A stretch of DNA of 64,000 nt from Ruegeria lacuscaerulensis ITI-1157 (GCA_000161775.1 GG704596.1:1434907-1498906); one strand, 5' to 3'; positions 26,207 through 37,020 are shown, numbered from the stretch's first letter. Numbers and translations are program-made. Notes: generated by a model from the letters alone, not told the origin.

Positions 26207-27040
26207 CTATCCGCGCGGGCGTGCCGCCGGATAGACCCCCAGAATTTCCACATTCGTGGTGAAATGCTGCAACTCGTCCATCGCCAGCTGCACGTTGCGG
26301 TCGTCCGGATGGCCGACGATGTCGGCATAGAACTGCGTCGCCGTGAACGAGCCGTCGACCATGTAGCTTTCCAGCTTGGTCATGTTGATGCCGTTCGTCG
26401 CGAACCCGCCAAGCGCCTTGTAGAGCGCCGCCGGGATGTTGCGGACCTGGAAGACGAAGCTGGTGATCATGCCGTGCGCGCCCCGGCGCGTCTGGTCCTC
26501 CTCGCGCGACATGACCAGGAACCGGGTGGTGTTGTTGTCGTTGTCCTCGATATGGCGGGCCAGAACGTTCAGGCCGTAAATCTCGCCCGCCAGTTCACTC
26601 GCTAGCGCCGCCGAGTGCTTGTCACCGGCCTCGGCAACCTCGCGTGCGGCGCGGGCGTTGTCGGGGCTGACCCGGCCGCGGATGCCGTGTTCCTGAAGAA
26701 AGCCCGCGCATTGCGGCAGCAGAACCAGATGCGAATGCGCCTCGGTAATGTCGTCAAGCGTTGCGCCGGGGACCGCCAGCAGGTTGATGTGCACACGCAC
26801 GAAGGCCTCGTCGATGATGTGCAGCCCGCTGTGCGGCAGCAGACGGTGGATGTCGGCGACGCGGCCATAGGTGGTGTTCTCGACCGGCAGCATCGCCAGG
26901 TCGGCCTGGCCCGAGCGGACCGATTCGATCACGTCCTCGAAGGTGCGGCAGGGCAGCGGCTCCATGTCGGGGCGGGCCATGCGGCAGGCTTCGTGGCTGT
27001 AGGCGCCGGGTTCGCCCTGAAATGCGATGCGATTGGTCAT
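26207..27040 (-). CDS. pheA: Prephenate dehydratase
   Basis: 277 residues, monofunctional (no chorismate mutase domain). It begins MTNRIAFQGEPGAYSHEACR. The catalytic region includes LPVENTTYGRV and the signature DNDNNTTRFLVM. The C-terminal ACT domain (about 195-275), with NGINMTKLESYMVDG (ESRP-like, for phenylalanine feedback), is present. It converts prephenate to phenylpyruvate in phenylalanine synthesis. Start at 27040 is chosen over the ATG seven codons upstream because the family begins there. Divergent from the cytochrome gene. Confidence 0.95.
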   Translation of the reverse strand: MTNRIAFQGEPGAYSHEACRMARPDMEPLPCRTFEDVIESVRSGQADLAMLPVENTTYGRVADIHRLLPHSGLHIIDEAFVRVHINLLAVPGATLDDITEAHSHLVLLPQCAGFLQEHGIRGRVSPDNARAAREVAEAGDKHSAALASELAGEIYGLNVLARHIEDNDNNTTRFLVMSREEDQTRRGAHGMITSFVFQVRNIPAALYKALGGFATNGINMTKLESYMVDGSFTATQFYADIVGHPDDRNVQLAMDELQHFTTNVEILGVYPAARPRG

Positions 27041-27159
27041 ATGGTCGATTCCGTGCAACAAGTTACAGAATTGGGCGTTTGGTCGCGGTGTCTATACCTT
27101 GCCTCTTGCAAGGGGAAGCCTTAGACACCCCGCAGACAGCTGAAATGGACTCGCGATCA

Positions 27160-27669
27160 ATGTTTGACACGATGACAGTTACCAAGGCCGCAGCCGGCCT
27201 GTTTGGTGCCTTTCTTGTTTTCCTCCTGGCGAAATGGGGGGCCGACGTTCTGTATAGCACGGACGCACATGGCGAAACGGCCGCCTATGTGATCGAAACG
27301 GAAAGCACCGGCGAAAGCGCTGACGGCGAAGAAGTGGTCTTTGCCGATCTGCTGGCCGCGGCCGACCCTGAAAAGGGCGCCAAGGTGTTCCGCAAATGCT
27401 CGGCCTGCCACAAGCTGGAAAAGGGCGCGAACGGCACCGGCCCGTACCTGTACGGCGTCGTGAATCGTCCGGTCGCATCGGCCGAAGGGTTCGGCGGGTA
27501 TTCCGCCGCGATGCAGTCGCATGGCGGCAACTGGACGCCCGAGGAACTGGACGCGTTCCTGGCCAACCCGAAAGGCTATATCCAAGGCACGTCGATGAGC
27601 TTTGCAGGCCTGAAGAAACCGGAAGACCGTGCCAACCTGATCGCCTATCTGCAGACGATCGGCGGCTGA
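27160..27669 (+). CDS. cycM: Membrane-anchored class I cytochrome c (CycM/c552 type)
   Basis: 169 residues. An uncleaved N-terminal anchor (AAAGLFGAFLVFLLAKWGAD) is followed by an acidic linker and one heme c domain: CSACHKLEKGANGTGPYLYG for heme attachment, and the axial Met in GTSMSFAGLKKPED. It matches the membrane cytochrome that carries electrons from the bc1 complex to terminal oxidases in Paracoccus and Bradyrhizobium. An ATG five codons upstream (27145) is possible. A strong terminator follows, so the gene is monocistronic. Confidence 0.92.
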   Translation: MFDTMTVTKAAAGLFGAFLVFLLAKWGADVLYSTDAHGETAAYVIETESTGESADGEEVVFADLLAAADPEKGAKVFRKCSACHKLEKGANGTGPYLYGVVNRPVASAEGFGGYSAAMQSHGGNWTPEELDAFLANPKGYIQGTSMSFAGLKKPEDRANLIAYLQTIGG

Positions 27670-27693
27670 ACCGGTCCGAGCGTAAGACATGTG

Positions 27694-27723
27694 AAAGCCG
27701 CTGCCGATGCGCAGCGGCTTTTT
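27694..27723 (+). terminator. Intrinsic terminator of cycM
   Basis: AAAGCCGCTG (27694-27703) and CAGCGGCTTT (27712-27721) form a perfect stem around an 8-base loop, ending in TTTTT. Confidence 0.9.
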
Positions 27724-27839
27724 CGTCTCAAGAAATCTTCACAAAGCGCTCACGCAGTCTAAACTTGCATCTTCCACCGCTGGCCCGTTAGCTAGCACGG
27801 CGACACATGGAATTGAGACGAACGCGAAGGATGACCTGC

Positions 27840-29750
27840 ATGAAACCCGTTTTGCCCGGCGCGCGTGTACTGAGTATTCGGCATTGGGCGGCGGCACTGG
27901 GGTTTTCGGCCGCGATTGTGGTTGCGCAGACCGGCCCGGGCATGGCCGACAAGGGCGACATCATCCGCAGCCACGGCTATTCGTATTTCGGCAATCTCGA
28001 TTATCCGGCTGATTATGCGCACCTGAACTATGTGAACCCCGACGCGCCCAAAGGGGGCGAGCTGTCGCTGGCGGCGTCGGGGACGTTTGATTCGCTCAAC
28101 CCCTATTCTCGCAAGGGACGGGCCGGTGCGTTGACCACGCTGCAATACGACCGGTTGATCGACAGTTCAGATGACAGCATTGGCCAGTATTACGGTGTGC
28201 TGGCCGAAAGCCTGGAATATGACGCCGACCGCAACTGGGTCATCTTCCATCTGCGCCCCGAGGCGACCTTCTGGGACGGCACGCCGGTCACGGCCGAAGA
28301 CGTCGTCTACAGCCACCGCCTGTTCATCGAGCAGGGCCTGCCATCCTATGCGCAGGCCGTGGGCCGGATGGTCACCGGCGCCGAGGCTTTGGACACCCAT
28401 ACAGTGAAATTCACCTTCAACCCCGAACTGACTCCGCGCAGCCGGATCGAGACGGTGGGGTCCACCCCGGTGTTCTCGAAGGCCTGGTTCGAAGCCGACC
28501 CGTCGCGCCGTCTGGACGAGCCGCGGCTGGAGGTCGCCGTGGGGTCGGGACCCTACAAGCTGGACAGCTATGACATCAACCGGCGCATCGTCTACAAGCG
28601 GCGCGATGATTATTGGGGCAAGGACCTGCCGTTCAACAAGGGGCGGTTCAACTATGACAGCATCCGGGTCGAGTATTTCGCGGATCAGACCGCGGCCTTC
28701 GAGGCGTTCAAGGCCGGTGAATACACGTTCCGCATCGAAAGCGACCCCAAACTGTGGGCGACCGGCTATGATTTTCCCAAGGTCGCGCAGGGCTATGTGG
28801 TGAAGGATGCGATCCCCGACGGCAGCCCGCCGACACCTTCGGGTTTCGTGTTCAATCTGGCGCGCCCCCAATTCGCCGACAAGAATGTGCGCAAGGCGCT
28901 GGCGCTGGCGTTCAATTTCGAATGGGCCAATGAATCGCTTCTGTACGGCCTGAACTCGCCGCGCGATTCCTTCATCGAGGGCACTCCGCTCGAGGCGAAG
29001 GATGTCCCGCAGGGGGCCGAGCTGGAGTTTCTGAAATCGCTGGGCGACGTGGTGCCGTCGGAACTCCTGACTCAGCCGGTGGAAACGGTGCATCAATCGA
29101 ACCCGGCACGGCTGAACGACCGGCGCAACCTGCGCAAGGCCGCGAAGCTGCTGGACGAGGCCGGATGGCCCGTGGGCGAGGGCAACGTGCGCCGCAATGC
29201 CCAAGGCCAGACCCTGCGGGTGAACATCCCGTACCCGTCGAACCTGCCGACTTCGACGGCCACGATGATCGAGACCTTCGTGCAGAACCTGCAGGCCATC
29301 GGCGTGGATGCAACAGCGGAAAAGGTCGACCCGGCCCAATACACCCTGCGAAGCCGCGAACGCGACTATGACATGGTGTATTCGACCCGCTACGGCACGT
29401 TCCTGTCCACCGGCGGCGGGCTGAGCCAGATGTATGGTTCAAAAGAGGCCGCGTTCAGCCTGTTCAACCCGGCCGGCCTTGCCAGCCCCCTGGTGGACGC
29501 CATCATCGAGGCCTCCTTCGCCACGACCAACCAGACCGAGCAGGACGCGGCGCTGATGGCGCTTGACCGCGCCCTGCGATACGAGTTCTTCATCATTCCC
29601 GACGGGTATATCGCCGAATACTGGACGGCCTACTACGACATGTATGAATACCCTGAGCAATTGCCCCCTTATTCTCTGGGCTATCTGGATCTGTGGTGGA
29701 TCAACCCCGAGAAAGAGGCGGCTCTGAAAGCGGCAGGCGCGTTGCGGTAA
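27840..29750 (+). CDS. yejA: Peptide ABC transporter substrate-binding protein YejA
   Basis: 636 residues. It has an N-terminal signal (hydrophobic [20 protein letters not shown], cleavage near GMA-DKG). The SBP_bac_5 fold has [20 protein letters not shown] and [20 protein letters not shown], the family signature. ATG 27840 has AAGGA eight bases upstream. YejA binds peptides, including microcin C-like ones, in the periplasm. The next three genes follow with gaps of one base or less, or overlap, so yejABEF is one operon. The ATG at 27831 is an alternative start. Confidence 0.93.
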   Translation: MKPVLPGARVLSIRHWAAALGFSAAIVVAQTGPGMADKGDIIRSHGYSYFGNLDYPADYAHLNYVNPDAPKGGELSLAASGTFDSLNPYSRKGRAGALTTLQYDRLIDSSDDSIGQYYGVLAESLEYDADRNWVIFHLRPEATFWDGTPVTAEDVVYSHRLFIEQGLPSYAQAVGRMVTGAEALDTHTVKFTFNPELTPRSRIETVGSTPVFSKAWFEADPSRRLDEPRLEVAVGSGPYKLDSYDINRRIVYKRRDDYWGKDLPFNKGRFNYDSIRVEYFADQTAAFEAFKAGEYTFRIESDPKLWATGYDFPKVAQGYVVKDAIPDGSPPTPSGFVFNLARPQFADKNVRKALALAFNFEWANESLLYGLNSPRDSFIEGTPLEAKDVPQGAELEFLKSLGDVVPSELLTQPVETVHQSNPARLNDRRNLRKAAKLLDEAGWPVGEGNVRRNAQGQTLRVNIPYPSNLPTSTATMIETFVQNLQAIGVDATAEKVDPAQYTLRSRERDYDMVYSTRYGTFLSTGGGLSQMYGSKEAAFSLFNPAGLASPLVDAIIEASFATTNQTEQDAALMALDRALRYEFFIIPDGYIAEYWTAYYDMYEYPEQLPPYSLGYLDLWWINPEKEAALKAAGALR

Positions 29751-29751
29751 C

Positions 29752-30846
29752 ATGGGCGCATATATTCTTCGACGCCTGTTGCTGGTCATCCCGACCCTTC
29801 TGGGCATCATGATCGTCAACTTCACGCTGGTGCAGTTCGTGCCCGGCGGTCCGGTCGAGCAGATCATCGCCCAGATCGAAGGGCAGGGCGATGTATTCGC
29901 GGGTTTTGCGGGGTCCGGTGACGCGGGTGCCGGGGTCGAACCCGGCGGTGGCGTTTTCGATGACAAATACGTGGGCGCCCGCGGGTTGCCGCCGGAATTC
30001 ATCGCCGAACTGGAGAAAGAGTTCGGGTTCGACAAGCCTCCGGTCGAGCGGTTCCTGAACATGATGGGCAACTACCTGACGCTGGATTTCGGCGAGAGCT
30101 ACTTCCGCTCGGTCTCGGTGATCGACCTGGTGCTGGAAAAGATGCCGGTGTCCATCTCGCTGGGCCTGTGGTCGACGCTGATCGCCTATCTGGTCTCGAT
30201 CCCGCTGGGTATCCGAAAGGCGGTCAAGGATGGGTCGCGCTTCGACACATGGACCAGCGCGGCCATCATCGTGGCCTATGCCATTCCGGGCTTCCTGTTC
30301 GCGATCCTGCTGCTGGTGCTGTTTGCGGGCGGGTCCTACTGGCAGATCTTCCCGCTGCGCGGGCTGACCTCGGACAATTGGGAGGAGTTGAGCCTGCTGG
30401 GCAAAGTGGCCGACTATTTCTGGCACATCACGCTGCCGACCATCGCGCTGACGATCTCGGCCTTTGCCACGCTGACGCTGCTGACCAAGAATTCGTTTCT
30501 GGACGAGATCAAGAAGCAATACGTCATGACCGCCCGCGCCAAGGGGCTGAGTGAACGGCGCGTTCTGTACGGCCACGTCTTCCGCAACGCGATGCTGATC
30601 GTGATCGCCGGCTTTCCGGCGGTGTTCATCGGCGTGTTCTTCGGCGGGTCGATCATCATCGAAACGATCTTCTCGCTGGATGGTTTGGGCCGTCTGGGCT
30701 TTGAGGCCGCGGTGGCGCGCGACTATCCGGTGATTTTCGGGACGCTGTTCATTTTCGGTCTGTTGGGGCTGATCGTCGGCATCATCAGCGACCTGATGTA
30801 TGTGCTGGTCGATCCGCGCATCGATTTCGAGAAACGTGAGGGGTAA
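29752..30846 (+). CDS. yejB: Peptide ABC transporter permease YejB
   Basis: 364 residues. The start [20 protein letters not shown] is the usual DppB/OppB opening. There are about six membrane helices, a large external segment between the first two (about 40-130), and the EAA loop [20 protein letters not shown] that docks on the ATPase. Starts one base after yejA ends. Confidence 0.94.
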   Translation: MGAYILRRLLLVIPTLLGIMIVNFTLVQFVPGGPVEQIIAQIEGQGDVFAGFAGSGDAGAGVEPGGGVFDDKYVGARGLPPEFIAELEKEFGFDKPPVERFLNMMGNYLTLDFGESYFRSVSVIDLVLEKMPVSISLGLWSTLIAYLVSIPLGIRKAVKDGSRFDTWTSAAIIVAYAIPGFLFAILLLVLFAGGSYWQIFPLRGLTSDNWEELSLLGKVADYFWHITLPTIALTISAFATLTLLTKNSFLDEIKKQYVMTARAKGLSERRVLYGHVFRNAMLIVIAGFPAVFIGVFFGGSIIIETIFSLDGLGRLGFEAAVARDYPVIFGTLFIFGLLGLIVGIISDLMYVLVDPRIDFEKREG

Positions 30847-31953
30847 ATGGCTCTTTCTCCTCTGAACCAGCGCCGCTGGCGCAATTTCTGCCGCAACCGC
30901 CGGGCCTTTTGGTCGCTGATCATCTTCTCGGTGCTGTTCGGGCTGTCGCTGTTCGCGGAATTCATCGCCAATGACAAACCGATCCTGGTGAAGTACCGGG
31001 GCGAGTTCTACACGCCCATCTTCAACTTCTACGCCGAGACCGAGTTCGGCGGCGATTTTGAAACCGAAGCGATCTATCGCGACCCCGAGGTCCGTTGCCT
31101 GATCGACAGCGGCGGGCTGGAGGAGTGTTTCGACGACCCCGAAGGCATCATCGAGCAGATCGAGGCGGGAACCTTCCAGGCTGAAGGGTTCGAGCGGGGC
31201 TGGGCCATCTGGCCGCCGATCCCCTATTCCTACAACACCAGCGTCGACCGTCCCGGCGCCGCGCCTTTGCCGCCCAACGGGCAGAACCTGCTGGGCACCG
31301 ACGACACCAAGCGCGACGTGCTGGCGCGTGTCATCTATGGCTTCCGCCTGTCGATCCTGTTCACCCTGATCGTCACCGGCGCGGCCAGCCTGATCGGCAT
31401 CTTCGCCGGCGCGCTGCAGGGCTTTTTCGGCGGCTGGCTGGATCTGATCTTCCAGCGCATCATCGAGATCTGGTCATCCACCCCGTCGCTTTACGTCATC
31501 ATCATCATGTTCGCCGTGCTGGGGCGCAGTTTCTGGCTGCTGGTCGTCCTGATGGTGCTGTTTTCCTGGACGGGCCTGGTGGGCGTGGTGCGGGCCGAGT
31601 TCCTGCGCGCCCGCAACCTGGAATATGTGCGCGCGGCCAAGGCGCTGGGCGTGGGCAACCTGACCATCATGTTCCGCCATATGCTGCCCAACGCGATGGT
31701 GGCCACGCTGACCTTCATGCCCTTCATCGTGACCGGCACGATCGGCGGGCTGGCCAGCCTCGATTTCCTGGGCTTTGGCCTGCCGTCTTCGGCCCCGTCT
31801 CTGGGTGAGCTGACCCTGCAGGCCAAGCAGAACCTGCAGGCCCCGTGGCTGGCCTTCACCGCCTTTTTCACCTTTGCCATCATGCTGTCGCTGCTGGTCT
31901 TCATCTTCGAAGGCGTGCGTGACGCGTTCGACCCGCGAAAGACCTTCTCATGA
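30847..31953 (+). CDS. yejE: Peptide ABC transporter permease YejE
   Basis: 368 residues, OppC-like. After the first helix there is a large insertion of about 110 residues before LLGTDDTKRDVLARVIYGFR, typical of YejE. The EAA loop is EYVRAAKALGVGNLTIMFRH. ATG 30847 follows the yejB stop directly, and its TGA overlaps the yejF ATG by four bases. Confidence 0.94.
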   Translation: MALSPLNQRRWRNFCRNRRAFWSLIIFSVLFGLSLFAEFIANDKPILVKYRGEFYTPIFNFYAETEFGGDFETEAIYRDPEVRCLIDSGGLEECFDDPEGIIEQIEAGTFQAEGFERGWAIWPPIPYSYNTSVDRPGAAPLPPNGQNLLGTDDTKRDVLARVIYGFRLSILFTLIVTGAASLIGIFAGALQGFFGGWLDLIFQRIIEIWSSTPSLYVIIIMFAVLGRSFWLLVVLMVLFSWTGLVGVVRAEFLRARNLEYVRAAKALGVGNLTIMFRHMLPNAMVATLTFMPFIVTGTIGGLASLDFLGFGLPSSAPSLGELTLQAKQNLQAPWLAFTAFFTFAIMLSLLVFIFEGVRDAFDPRKTFS

Positions 31954-33527
31954 GCTTGCTGGACGTGAAAAACCTCAGGGTCTCGTTCCGCCAGGACGGG
32001 CAGGTGACCACGGCGGTTCGGGGCGTGTCGTTCCATGTCGATCGCGGGGAAACCGTGGCGCTGGTGGGCGAATCCGGCTCGGGCAAATCGGTCACCGCGC
32101 TGTCGACCGTGTCGCTGCTGGGCGACAGCGCAATCGTCGAAGGGTCGGTCACCTATGACGGGCAAGAGATGATCGGCGCATCCGAGCAGCGTCTGATGGA
32201 CGTGCGCGGCAACGACATCAGCTTTATCTTCCAGGAGCCGATGACCTCGCTGAACCCGCTGCACACCATCCAGAAGCAGTTGGCGGAATCGCTGGCTCTG
32301 CACCAGGGGCTGACGGGCGACGCGGCGCGCGCCCGGATCGTAGAATTGTTGAACAAAGTCGGCATCCGAGACCCCGAGGAACGGCTGGACGCCTACCCGC
32401 ATCAGCTGTCCGGCGGGCAGCGGCAGCGGGTGATGATCGCCATGGCGCTGGCCAACCAGCCCGACATCCTGATCGCTGACGAGCCGACCACGGCGCTGGA
32501 CGTGACAATCCAGGCGCAGATCCTCGAACTGCTCGCTGATCTGCAGAAGCAGGAAAACATGGGGATGCTGTTCATCACCCATGATCTGGGCATCGTGCGA
32601 CGCATCGCCGACCGGGTCTGCGTGATGAAGGATGGCGAGATCGTCGAGACCGGCCCCGTGGCCGAGATCTTCGACAACCCGCAGCACCCCTATACGCGCA
32701 AGCTGCTGGCGGCCGAACCCACGGGCATTCCCGACCCGATCGACCCCGCCGCCGAAGAGGTGGTCCGGGCCGAGCATCTGAAGGTCTGGTTCCCGATCCA
32801 GCGCGGGTTCCTGAAACGCACGGTCGGCTATGTGAAGGCGGTGAACGACGCCTCGTTCAGCGTGCGCGCGGGCGAGACCGTGGGGATCGTGGGCGAAAGC
32901 GGCTCGGGCAAGACCACGCTGGCGCTGGCGATCATGCGGCTGATCGCCTCCGAGGGCGGAATCACCTTCCGCGGACAGGATTTGCGCCGCTGGTCCACGC
33001 GTGAACTGCGACGCTTGCGCAAGGACATGCAGATCGTGTTTCAGGACCCGTTCGGCAGCCTCAGCCCGCGCATGACCTGCCAGCAGATCATTGCCGAGGG
33101 TCTGGCGATCCACAAGGTTGACCCGCACCGGGCCCCGCGCGAGCTGGTGGCCGAGGTGATGACCGAGGTGGGCCTGGACCCGGCGGCCATGGACCGCTAC
33201 CCGCACGAATTCTCGGGCGGGCAACGCCAGCGCATAGCGATTGCCCGCGCTATGGTGCTGCGGCCCAAGCTGCTGGTGCTGGATGAACCCACCAGTGCGT
33301 TGGACATGACGGTGCAGGTGCAGATCGTCGAACTGCTGCGCGACCTGCAGAAGAAATACGGGCTGGCCTACCTGTTCATCAGCCACGACCTGAAGGTGGT
33401 GCGTGCGATGTCACACAAGGTGATCGTCATGCGCAACGGAGACGTTGTCGAGATGGGCGCCTCGGAAGACCTGTTCGTCAACGCCCAGGATGACTATACC
33501 CGCGAACTGATCGCTGCGGCGGGTTAG
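31950..33527 (+). CDS. yejF: Peptide ABC transporter ATPase YejF (two fused nucleotide-binding domains)
   Basis: 525 residues with two ABC cassettes in one chain. First: Walker [13 protein letters not shown], signature [15 protein letters not shown], Walker [13 protein letters not shown]. Second: Walker [13 protein letters not shown], signature [15 protein letters not shown], Walker [13 protein letters not shown]. Each ends in an oligopeptide C-terminal tail. This is the OppD-OppF fusion usual for Yej. Its last four bases overlap the end of the convergent EF-G-like gene. Confidence 0.95.
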   Translation: MSLLDVKNLRVSFRQDGQVTTAVRGVSFHVDRGETVALVGESGSGKSVTALSTVSLLGDSAIVEGSVTYDGQEMIGASEQRLMDVRGNDISFIFQEPMTSLNPLHTIQKQLAESLALHQGLTGDAARARIVELLNKVGIRDPEERLDAYPHQLSGGQRQRVMIAMALANQPDILIADEPTTALDVTIQAQILELLADLQKQENMGMLFITHDLGIVRRIADRVCVMKDGEIVETGPVAEIFDNPQHPYTRKLLAAEPTGIPDPIDPAAEEVVRAEHLKVWFPIQRGFLKRTVGYVKAVNDASFSVRAGETVGIVGESGSGKTTLALAIMRLIASEGGITFRGQDLRRWSTRELRRLRKDMQIVFQDPFGSLSPRMTCQQIIAEGLAIHKVDPHRAPRELVAEVMTEVGLDPAAMDRYPHEFSGGQRQRIAIARAMVLRPKLLVLDEPTSALDMTVQVQIVELLRDLQKKYGLAYLFISHDLKVVRAMSHKVIVMRNGDVVEMGASEDLFVNAQDDYTRELIAAAG

Positions 33528-35452
33528 GCGTTGGCCGCTTCGCGCGCCGCCGATTTCGGAACTGGGCCGCGCAGCTCTTCATAGTGGTCGAACTGCAGCT
33601 TGACCCAACCGGTGCCGCGCGTGGCGCTGGCCAGCGAGCGGTGCAGTTCGTCCTCGGCCACGGCGGGCAGTTGGGCGTTGAAGATCTCCCAGCCCGGCGC
33701 GTTCGGGTTGCCCTCGAACCCCAGGACCTGCCCCTGAAGCGAGCTGATCGTGGGCACCAGATCGCCCACGAAGGCCGACGGAACATGGATTTCGGCGTTC
33801 AGGATCGGCTGCAACACGACGGGTTTGGCCTGTGGCAAGGCCTCGCGTACGGCGTTTTTGCCTGCCGTCCGGAAGGCAAAATCGGAACTGTCCACGTTGT
33901 GATGTTTGCCGTCATGCAGGGTGACCTTCACATCCACCACCGGAAAGCCCTCGGGGCCCTGCGCCAACGCATCGACCGCGCCTTGTTCGACCGAGGGGAT
34001 GTAATTCTTGGGCACCGCGCCGCCCTTGACAACCTCGTCAAATTGAAAGCCCGATCCGCGCGGCAGTGGCGCGACCGAGATCACCACATCGGCGAACTGC
34101 CCCGCGCCGCCGGATTGCTTGCGGTGGCGGTGCCGGTGTTCGACCGTGGCGCGGATGGTCTCGCGATAGGCGGTCTCGACCGGAGAGATCTCGATATCGA
34201 TCCCGAAATCCTCGGCCAGCTTGGCGATTACCCGACGCATGTGCTGCGGCCCTTGGGAGCCCAGAACGGCATGGCCGCTCAGCTCGTCCTGTTCCAGCGT
34301 CAGGCCCGGGTCGATCTCGACCAGCCGGGACAGCGCGTTGGACAGGCGCACGTCGTCGCGTTCATGGGCCGGCGACACCACCTGCCGATAGGCGACCGGA
34401 TGCGCCGTGGCCCAATCCGGCAGCGGCGTGGAGCCGCTGCTGTCATAGATATTGCCGGGGTTGAGGTGATCGGATTTCACGGCCAGCCCGATCTCGCCGG
34501 CCTTCAACCCGTCGATCTGGGTCTTGGCGTCCAGCGCGGTCAGGTTGCCAACGGTTTCGCCGCCCAGCGGGTCATGCGCCTTGATCCCGTCGCCCAGCCC
34601 CCGCAGGACGATGATTTTGCCGATGTGCTTCTTGACGTCAGCAAACCCGGCGATGGCGCGGGCGGCCTCGGGCGCCGCGTCGCGGTCGGCGGCGATGTCG
34701 AATTCGGGCGCCTCGTGCCGCAGGGCCTTCATCAGGCGGGTCAGCCCGTTGCCATGGCTGGCCGCGCCCAGACAGGCCGGGATCAACTGATGGTTCTGCA
34801 GGACCTGCGCGGCCAGGTCATAGATCTCGGCGCTGGGCGGCTGCTTGTCCTCGATCAGCTGCTCAAGCAGGTGGTCGTCGAAATCCGACAGGGTCTCGAG
34901 CAGTTCGGTGCGGGCTTCGGCCTCGCGATCGGCCACCGACTGCGGCAGTTCGATCAGCGCCGAGGGCTGACCTTCCTGATATTTCCACGCGCGCTCCGAG
35001 ATCAGGTCGACGGCGCCGATGATGGTTTCACCTTCACGGATCGGCACCTGCCGCAGGGTGATGTGATGGCTGCAATAGGTCTGCAGCGCGGCGATGATGT
35101 CGCGAATGCGGCCGTTGGGGTTGTCCATCCGGTTGAGGAAAAGAAAGCAGGGAATGCCCGCTTCCTCGACCAGCCGCAGATAGGGGGCGCACAGAACGGC
35201 GGCGTCCGGGTCCGGCGGGACCACCACCACCGCCGCGTCGGAAATGGCCATGGCGGGTCCGGCATAGGCCAGCGCATCGCCCCCTCCGTCGACATCTATC
35301 GCGCACCACGGTTCGTCCAGATAAGAAAAACCGTGCAGATGCACGGTTCCGGACAGGTCGAATGTGGTGGGCCGGCCATCAAGGCGACTGATGGCCTCGA
35401 CCAGTGTTGTCTTGCCCGATTGGCTGGGGCCGAGGACGGTAAAAACGCGCAT
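33524..35452 (-). CDS. Elongation factor G-like GTPase paralogue (EF-G type 2)
   Basis: 642 residues, shorter than canonical EF-G (about 700). The P-loop is GPSQSGKTTL. The G3 position reads DVDGGGDALAYAGPAM where EF-G has DTPGHVDF, and G4 reads NRMD, not NKMD. Domains III-V look normal, with the domain IV tip RHRKQSGGAGQFADV and GAVPKNYIPSVEQGA. It should bind the ribosome, but GTP hydrolysis may be altered. Translocation, recycling and stress roles are all possible. Not adjacent to rpsL/tufA, so it is not the housekeeping fusA. Ends in a four-base overlap with yejF. Confidence 0.88.
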   Translation of the reverse strand: MRVFTVLGPSQSGKTTLVEAISRLDGRPTTFDLSGTVHLHGFSYLDEPWCAIDVDGGGDALAYAGPAMAISDAAVVVVPPDPDAAVLCAPYLRLVEEAGIPCFLFLNRMDNPNGRIRDIIAALQTYCSHHITLRQVPIREGETIIGAVDLISERAWKYQEGQPSALIELPQSVADREAEARTELLETLSDFDDHLLEQLIEDKQPPSAEIYDLAAQVLQNHQLIPACLGAASHGNGLTRLMKALRHEAPEFDIAADRDAAPEAARAIAGFADVKKHIGKIIVLRGLGDGIKAHDPLGGETVGNLTALDAKTQIDGLKAGEIGLAVKSDHLNPGNIYDSSGSTPLPDWATAHPVAYRQVVSPAHERDDVRLSNALSRLVEIDPGLTLEQDELSGHAVLGSQGPQHMRRVIAKLAEDFGIDIEISPVETAYRETIRATVEHRHRHRKQSGGAGQFADVVISVAPLPRGSGFQFDEVVKGGAVPKNYIPSVEQGAVDALAQGPEGFPVVDVKVTLHDGKHHNVDSSDFAFRTAGKNAVREALPQAKPVVLQPILNAEIHVPSAFVGDLVPTISSLQGQVLGFEGNPNAPGWEIFNAQLPAVAEDELHRSLASATRGTGWVKLQFDHYEELRGPVPKSAAREAANA

Positions 35453-35557
35453 GGGTGTAGTCCCTTCGTCAAGTTGCAGAGTGGCTGCACGAAAGGACCT
35501 GTCGGACGCGGATGCGCCGGCGAGTTTTGTCTGAATGTCTGCCTGCCTCGGCGTCGG

Positions 35558-35663
35558 GCGGCCTGCCGCCCGTCTTCCGAGTGTGGGGACAACCCACCGC
35601 GCGCGTCAACCCCCCGCTTTTTTGCATTGTGGCGACTGGCCGGCATGCGGCCTGCCGCCCGTC
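35558..35663. repeat. Direct repeat of a 17-base hairpin unit
   Basis: GCGGCCTGCCGCCCGTC occurs at 35558-35574 and again at 35647-35663, the second just before the hemN stop. Each copy can fold (GGCGGCCTGCCGCC-like). The intervening sequence holds CCCCCCGCTTTTTTGC. They may act as transcription ends between hemN and the EF-G-like gene. Confidence 0.5.
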
Positions 35664-35664
35664 G

Positions 35665-37020
35665 TCAGATCGCCGAGCTGTGGCCTGCCTTGCTCAGGTC
35701 ATAGGCGTCGAAGGTCCGGGCGATCATCCGTGTCAAGGCGCGCGCTTCGGGCGGGATGAACAGCCCGTCATCGGTGATTTGCAACAACCCGTCGAAGGCG
35801 TCATTGGCGCGCTGGTACATCGCCGTCAGCTCGGCTGCCGAGATGTCGTGATCGCGCAGGATCTCGGCCGTGTCGATGCGGAAGTCGCACATCAGGGCCT
35901 CGATCAGGCGGGCGCGTAGGATGTCCTGCCCCTTGAACAGGTGCCCGCGCGCGGTCGAGAATCTGCCATCGCGCACCGCTTTGGTATGGGCCGACGTGGC
36001 TGGCGCGTTCTGCGCATAGCCCTGCGGGAAGCGCGAGATCGAGCTGGCGCCGACGCCGATCAGAACCTCGGCCTGGTCGTCGGTATAGCCCTGGAAGTTC
36101 CGTTTCAGCCGCCCGGCTTTCAGCGCGTGTGTCAGCCCGTCATCCTTGGTGGCGAAATGGTCGATGCCGATTTCTTCGTAATTGTCCCACAGGAACAGAC
36201 GGCGGGCGGTGTCGAACAGCTCGAGCCGCTGTTCCGGCGTGGGCAGGGCGTCGGACGGGATCAGCTGCTGGCGTTTCGCCATCCACGGCACATGGGCATA
36301 GCCATACAGGGCCACCCGGTCGGGGCTGAGCGACAGCAGCTTTTGCACGCTTTCGGTCATCCGCGCCTTGGTCTGGTGCGGCAGCCCGTACAGGATGTCG
36401 GCGTTCAAGCTGGGCACGCCGCGCTCACGGATCATGTCGATCGCCTCGCGGGTGGTGTCATAGCTCTGGATGCGCCCGATGGTCTTCTGGATCTCGTCGT
36501 CGAAATCCTGAACCCCGATCGAGGCGCGGTTCATCCCGGCCTCGGCCAGCGCATCAAGACGGGCGGCGTCCACCTCGTTGGGGTCGATCTCGACCGAGAA
36601 TTCCGCGTTGGGTCCAAGTGGGACGATCCCCAGAATATGCGCGGCCAGTTCGCGCATTAGGTCGGGGTTCAGCAGCGTGGGCGTGCCCCCGCCCCAATGC
36701 AGGCGCGACAGGGTCACCCCGGCAGGCAGGCGTGCGGCCAGCAGGTCCAGCTCGGCCTTGAGGACATCGACATAGGCGATGACCGGGTTGTCGGTCTGGG
36801 TGCCCTGGGTGCGGCAGGCGCAGAACCAGCACAGCCGGCGGCAGAACGGCACATGGACATAGAGCGAGATCGAACTGCCCGGCCGGATGGCGGAAATCCA
36901 GTCGCTGAACATGTCGGGCCCCACGTCATTGCTGAAGTGGGGGGCGGTCGGATAGCTGGTATAACGCGGTACCTTCGCGTCAAATAGCCCGAGCTTTGCC
37001 AATTGAGGTTTTACTATCAT
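35665..37020 (-). CDS. hemN: Oxygen-independent coproporphyrinogen III dehydrogenase
   Basis: 451 residues, a radical SAM enzyme. Near residue 55, YVHVPFCRRLCWFCACRT holds the CxxxCxxC cluster motif with the extra HemN cysteine; LHWGGGTPTLL and GVQDFDDEIQK follow. It oxidatively decarboxylates coproporphyrinogen III in heme synthesis without oxygen. A divergent fnrL with an FNR box between them implies induction by low oxygen. The box centre is 42.5 bases from the ATG, which would place a class II transcription start at or one base before the start codon. Confidence 0.95.
   Translation of the reverse strand: MIVKPQLAKLGLFDAKVPRYTSYPTAPHFSNDVGPDMFSDWISAIRPGSSISLYVHVPFCRRLCWFCACRTQGTQTDNPVIAYVDVLKAELDLLAARLPAGVTLSRLHWGGGTPTLLNPDLMRELAAHILGIVPLGPNAEFSVEIDPNEVDAARLDALAEAGMNRASIGVQDFDDEIQKTIGRIQSYDTTREAIDMIRERGVPSLNADILYGLPHQTKARMTESVQKLLSLSPDRVALYGYAHVPWMAKRQQLIPSDALPTPEQRLELFDTARRLFLWDNYEEIGIDHFATKDDGLTHALKAGRLKRNFQGYTDDQAEVLIGVGASSISRFPQGYAQNAPATSAHTKAVRDGRFSTARGHLFKGQDILRARLIEALMCDFRIDTAEILRDHDISAAELTAMYQRANDAFDGLLQITDDGLFIPPEARALTRMIARTFDAYDLSKAGHSSAI

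Noticed and set aside
27097..27113. Small inverted repeat CCTTGC-CTCTT-GCAAGG between pheA and cycM
   Set aside because: Too short, and no T-run or link to a start or stop; may be chance.
33584..35704. 706-codon plus-strand frame opposite the EF-G-like gene
   Set aside because: The minus strand carries the clear EF-G domains; this frame has none and also runs past the gene end into non-coding repeats.
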